A stretch of 7,899 bases of DNA from Planctomycetales bacterium (GTDB lineage Bacteria; Planctomycetota; Planctomycetia; Gemmatales; Gemmataceae): positions 1 through 7,899 of the forward strand of contig JAGVLI010000784.1 in the NCBI GenBank assembly GCA_020054355.1. Direction: 5' to 3'. Numbering within the stretch: position 1 is the first letter of the stretch; each line of letters opens with the position of its first letter. Both the position numbers and the translations under genes were made by a program. A model generated the notes under the pieces. It had not been told where the DNA came from. It worked only from the letters and a program-made list of their open reading frames with translations, and searched no databases. Shown in pieces: positions 5,877 to 7,899 of this stretch.

Positions 5877-6275
5877 TCATTTCTTGGATTCGGGCGACAG
5901 TTGAACTGCCACGGCTTGCAGCGCCGATGAAAGCAGGACACTGGCCACCTGCCCCGCTGTGGGAGCACAATCAGGTGTCGCGACTACCGCCGCGATCTTT
6001 TCCAGCTGCGCCCACTGCTCATCGCTGATCGGAATCTTCGCCCGTCGGTCCACACCCTCCAGGGCTGGTCGGCCGCCGCTCGATTGCAGTCGCCGGGCCA
6101 GTTCCTGCCGCACCGCCAGGAGCGAGATGGGCCCCAAAGTGACTTCGAGTTTCGTGCCAGGGCCTTCCGCTCCGAGAGCCTTGGCTACTTCGGCAGGATC
6201 GAGTAAGGGATACGTCTCCCCTATGATGCGGATGCGCCTTTCAGCAGGTCCAATGTCGTTTATCTTGCCTGCCAT
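5877..6275 (-). CDS. Small unknown protein with possible ribbon-helix-helix-like C-terminus
   Basis: I do not recognise this 132-residue protein. The N-terminal half contains a strand-like RRIRII (13-18) and a helix-forming LLAVRQELARRLQ (52-64). The C-terminal part from about 79 reads as strand (KIPIS, 80-84), helix (DEQWAQLEKIAAVVA, 85-99), turn, helix (TAGQVASVLLSSALQAV, 106-122). That beta-alpha-alpha order is compatible with a ribbon-helix-helix DNA-binding fold, but this is an inference from pattern only. There is no signal peptide or membrane span. The start chosen is the ATG at 6275, which has GGAAAGG 6 bases upstream; a GTG six codons further upstream (6293) is the alternative. It is 22 bases upstream of the TIGR02996-L7/L12 gene, probably in one operon. 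A palindrome (6307-6333) lies just before the start. Codon use is GC-rich at third positions, consistent with a real gene. Confidence 0.72.
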   Translation of the reverse strand: MAGKINDIGPAERRIRIIGETYPLLDPAEVAKALGAEGPGTKLEVTLGPISLLAVRQELARRLQSSGGRPALEGVDRRAKIPISDEQWAQLEKIAAVVATPDCAPTAGQVASVLLSSALQAVAVQLSPESKK

Positions 6276-6281
6276 GTTTTT

Positions 6282-6288
6282 CCTTTCC
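6282..6288 (-). promoter_or_regulatory. Ribosome binding site deciding the start at 6275
   Basis: On the minus strand GGAAAGG lies 6 bases before the ATG at 6275. This favours ATG over the in-frame GTG at 6293, which has no comparable purine-rich site at a useful distance. Confidence 0.5.
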
Positions 6289-6306
6289 GCCACGCGCGAA
6301 ACGATG

Positions 6307-6333
6307 AATCGGGGAAATCATGATTTCTCGATT
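6307..6333. promoter_or_regulatory. Palindrome, candidate operator in the divergent region
   Basis: GAAATCATGATTTC at 6314-6327 is a perfect 14-bp palindrome. It is flanked by a second complementary pair, AATCG (6307-6311) and CGATT (6329-6333), offset by one base. It is AT-rich in a GC-rich region and lies between the divergent genes, about 32 bases upstream of the ATG at 6275. The symmetry and position suit a binding site for a dimeric regulator. Which protein would bind it cannot be read from the sequence. Confidence 0.5.
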
Positions 6334-6360
6334 CCGCAGCCATTCGCAGTCTCCCGATTG

Positions 6361-6389
6361 AAGGTACCGTGTTCGGTTCGGTCGGTCAA
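6361..6389 (-). promoter_or_regulatory. Weak candidate promoter for the minus-strand gene pair
   Basis: On the minus strand TTGACC (6389 to 6384) is followed after exactly 17 bases by TACCTT (6366 to 6361). The -35 match is 5 of 6 but the -10 match only 3 of 6. Transcription would begin near 6354 and run through the palindrome at 6307-6333 before reaching the ATG at 6275. Low confidence. Confidence 0.28.
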
Positions 6390-6489
6390 CCGTGCTGAGA
6401 ACGGCTTCCCCTCAAGTTTTCACGCCCCGCTGTCGATTGATGCGAGAGGGGGACTTGCCTGCCTGCGCAACTGATGGGGACCGCCTTTC

Positions 6490-7404
6490 ATGTATGAAAA
6501 GCACTTCGGGCTGCGCCGCCGTCCGTTTCGCCCCACGCCGGATGGCGACAGTTACTATCCCGCCACGGGCCACGAGCTGGCGCTCGATCGCTTGCTGCAA
6601 GGCATCGAGCAAGATGAGGGGCACCTGCTGCTCACCGGCGACCCCGGCAGCGGCAAGACCTTGCTCTGCCATCGCCTGCTGGAACGCCTCGGCGCGGACA
6701 CGGCCAGCGCCTTCCTGACCAACAGCCATCTGACCGACCGTCGCAGCCTGCTCCAATCCATCCTCTTCGAGTTGACGCTGCCCTATGAAGGGGCGACCGA
6801 GCAGGAAATGCGCCTGACCTTGACCGAATTCCTCCTGCAAAACTTCCAGGCCGAGAAGCGCACGCTCATTCTGGTGGACGAGGCGCAGCATCTGGGCGTG
6901 GACATCCTGGAGGAACTGCGGTTGCTGGGCAACCTGGAAGCGCGGCACGGCAAGGCAGTGCAGATCGTGCTGGTCGCGCAGCCTGCCCTGATGCAGACCT
7001 TGCAGAAGTCGGCGCTGACGGCCTTACGGCAACGCCTCGCCGTGCGCGCGCTGCTGGAACCGCTGGGCACGGAAGAAGCCGCCGACTACATTCTGCATCA
7101 CCTGAGGATGGCCGGCGGCCGGCCGGAAAAGATCATCGGCGACGAGGCGCTGGCCATCATCGCGCGGACTACCTTGGGCGTGCCCCGCTTGCTGAATCAG
7201 GCCGCGCATCAGGCGTTGCTGCTGGCCCAGGAAATGGGCGCGACGCAGGTGGACGCGGAAGCGGCGCTGGAAGCGTTGACCGTGCTCGGCTTGCTGCCGG
7301 AATCGGTGCCAATCGAGTCGGCGGAATTGCTGGAGCGCCGGGGCCTGGAAGATGACCAAGAAGGCGAACGCCGGTTGAAATCGCCGCGCCGACCGGCGGG
7401 CTAA
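6490..7404 (+). CDS. ExeA/GspA-type AAA ATPase
   Basis: A 304-residue AAA ATPase of the ExeA/GspA family (general secretion pathway A-like, related to the Tn7 TnsC/MuB group of AAA proteins). It begins with the typical MYEKHFGLRRRPFRPTPDGD, then Walker A GDPGSGKT at 50-57, Walker B LILVDEAQ at 126-133 (D130, E131), a sensor-1 region LVAQP at 161-165, LRQRL at 179-183 with a candidate arginine finger, and the sensor-2 motif GVPR at 230-233. All catalytic motifs look intact. The protein ends shortly after the ATPase domain and has no transmembrane segment or peptidoglycan-binding domain, unlike Aeromonas ExeA, so it is a stand-alone cytoplasmic ATPase. The start has GGGGA at 6476-6480, about 10 bases upstream. 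A small acidic protein gene follows 55 bases later. In many bacteria this type of ATPase accompanies export or polysaccharide genes; no such gene is present here apart from the uncertain downstream one. Confidence 0.95.
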   Translation: MYEKHFGLRRRPFRPTPDGDSYYPATGHELALDRLLQGIEQDEGHLLLTGDPGSGKTLLCHRLLERLGADTASAFLTNSHLTDRRSLLQSILFELTLPYEGATEQEMRLTLTEFLLQNFQAEKRTLILVDEAQHLGVDILEELRLLGNLEARHGKAVQIVLVAQPALMQTLQKSALTALRQRLAVRALLEPLGTEEAADYILHHLRMAGGRPEKIIGDEALAIIARTTLGVPRLLNQAAHQALLLAQEMGATQVDAEAALEALTVLGLLPESVPIESAELLERRGLEDDQEGERRLKSPRRPAG

Positions 7405-7459
7405 GCGTGGGTTCTTTCGAGCATTCTCAACCTGCACTCAGCGAAACGAGGAAGACTCG

Positions 7460-7834
7460 ATGGGCCGGATGCTGAACGCATTGAATCAGGGCGAAGGCAA
7501 GCGCACCCCGCCGAAGGAGACCGCCGAACGACGCAAGGTCGAAGACCCGGAACCGGTCCGCGCGGAGGCGGTCGAACCCGAACCGGCCGACCTGGAAGAC
7601 TGCGCCGACGATGCTACCGTGCCCTTCATCGAGGTCGGCGGGCCGCGTCATTTGGTGCATGCCTCGCCGGACGTCATTCCGCTGCCCCGGCCCGGCCAAC
7701 CAGAAGTGATCGGCATCCCGCAACCAAAGCAGCCGGAACCGCTCGCCGTCGAGGACGGCGACGAGGAACCGGCCGGGACCGTCTCCATCTACTGCTCCTG
7801 GACGCTGCGTCGCGGCCTGAAGCAAGCGGGCTAG
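7460..7834 (+). CDS. Small acidic proline-rich protein downstream of the ExeA-type ATPase
   Basis: A 124-residue protein without signal peptide or membrane span. The start MGRMLNALNQ is followed by a charged, Pro/Glu-rich and probably disordered stretch (about 12-52), a conserved-looking VPFIEVGGP at 53-61, more proline-rich sequence (71-95) and a short basic end. The ATG has GAGG at 7448-7451, 8 bases upstream. Third codon positions stay GC-rich to the stop, so the frame is real throughout. The opening MGRML and the PFIEVGG segment remind me of the N-terminal region of planctomycete CpsD/BY-kinase-like proteins found beside ExeA-type ATPases, but the P-loop kinase domain is absent here. It may be a short relative or a shortened remnant; that link is recollection, not demonstrated. 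It is probably co-transcribed with the ATPase. The stop codon lies inside a short repeat motif (GCGGGCTA). Confidence 0.72.
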   Translation: MGRMLNALNQGEGKRTPPKETAERRKVEDPEPVRAEAVEPEPADLEDCADDATVPFIEVGGPRHLVHASPDVIPLPRPGQPEVIGIPQPKQPEPLAVEDGDEEPAGTVSIYCSWTLRRGLKQAG

Positions 7835-7898
7835 TCGTCGATGCCCAGATGCCGGCCGATGGTCGCCTTTCCAGGCGAGCGGCGGGCGTTAGCCCGCT
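7825..7898. repeat. Inverted repeat overlapping the stop codon, at the contig end
   Basis: AGCGGGCTA (7825-7833) is the exact reverse complement of TAGCCCGCT (7890-7898), giving a 9-bp inverted repeat 74 bases across. The stop codon (7832-7834) starts inside the left arm. Two smaller hairpins lie within: TCGCCT-TTCC-AGGCGA (7863-7878) and GCGGGC-GTTA-GCCCGC (7882-7897). No gene is visible in 7835-7899, and there is no T-tract. Confidence 0.6.
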
Positions 7899-7899
7899 G

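Noticed and set aside
5594..6028. A plus-strand frame across the minus-strand TIGR02996-L7/L12 gene
   Set aside because: It is antisense to a protein with two recognisable domains and spans the intergenic gap; no motif of its own.
7740..7899. A frameshift that would extend the 7460-7834 gene to the contig end
   Set aside because: The alternative frame from about 7771 onward is open to the edge, but its third positions are much less GC-rich than those of the original frame up to its stop, and its translation has no convincing kinase motif.
1..7899. A defence, phage or mobile-element island
   Set aside because: No transposase, integrase, nuclease, toxin or restriction gene is recognisable. 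The ExeA-type ATPase is distantly related to TnsC, but no transposase partner lies beside it.

Overview
The window looks like a complete or nearly complete short contig from a planctomycete, most likely of the Gemmata/Gemmataceae type. Several independent signs point there: a secreted DUF1549/DUF1553 protein next to a Tat-exported DUF1501 protein and a WD40 protein, a TIGR02996 (Gemmata-type 'repeat-companion') domain, high GC with strongly GC-rich third codon positions, and palindromic repeats filling the gaps between genes. The first 20 bases are almost certainly an Illumina adapter remnant, not genomic DNA. The last bases are a palindromic repeat, a place where short-read assemblies commonly stop.

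Layout. 21-818 (+): alpha/beta hydrolase, cut at its 5' edge by the adapter. 819-1085: gap with a perfect 25-bp inverted repeat, a possible sigma70-type promoter and a leader hairpin. 1086-2705 (+): DUF1549/DUF1553 protein with signal peptide and CxxCH motif. 2706-2927: terminator-like hairpin, then repeat copy 2. 2928-4196 (+): DUF1501 protein with Tat signal. 4197-4294: repeat copy 3. 4295-5371 (+): seven-bladed WD40 protein without export signal. A 9-base convergent gap leads to two minus-strand genes: 5381-5854, a TIGR02996 domain fused to a ribosomal protein L7/L12-like C-terminal domain, and 5877-6275, a small unknown protein with a possible ribbon-helix-helix C-terminus. 6276-6489 is a divergent promoter region with a 14-bp perfect palindrome. 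6490-7404 (+): ExeA/GspA-type AAA ATPase, followed by 7460-7834 (+), a small acidic proline-rich protein. 7835-7899 holds short hairpins only.

How the genes may work together. The DUF1549/DUF1553 and DUF1501 genes are a characteristic planctomycete pair of exported proteins (Sec and Tat respectively), and a WD40 propeller is a common companion. Their biochemical role is not established and the sequence does not settle it. The ExeA-type ATPase and the small protein behind it form a second transcription unit. The two minus-strand genes form a third, 22 bases apart.

Most worth following up: the TIGR02996-L7/L12 fusion, which keeps most of the factor-binding face of L7/L12; the three-copy nested palindrome family confined to the gaps between same-strand genes; a second motif (GCGGGCTA) in which two stop codons are embedded; and the palindrome beside the possible DNA-binding protein. 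No CRISPR array, tRNA, rRNA, transposase or recognisable defence system is visible.
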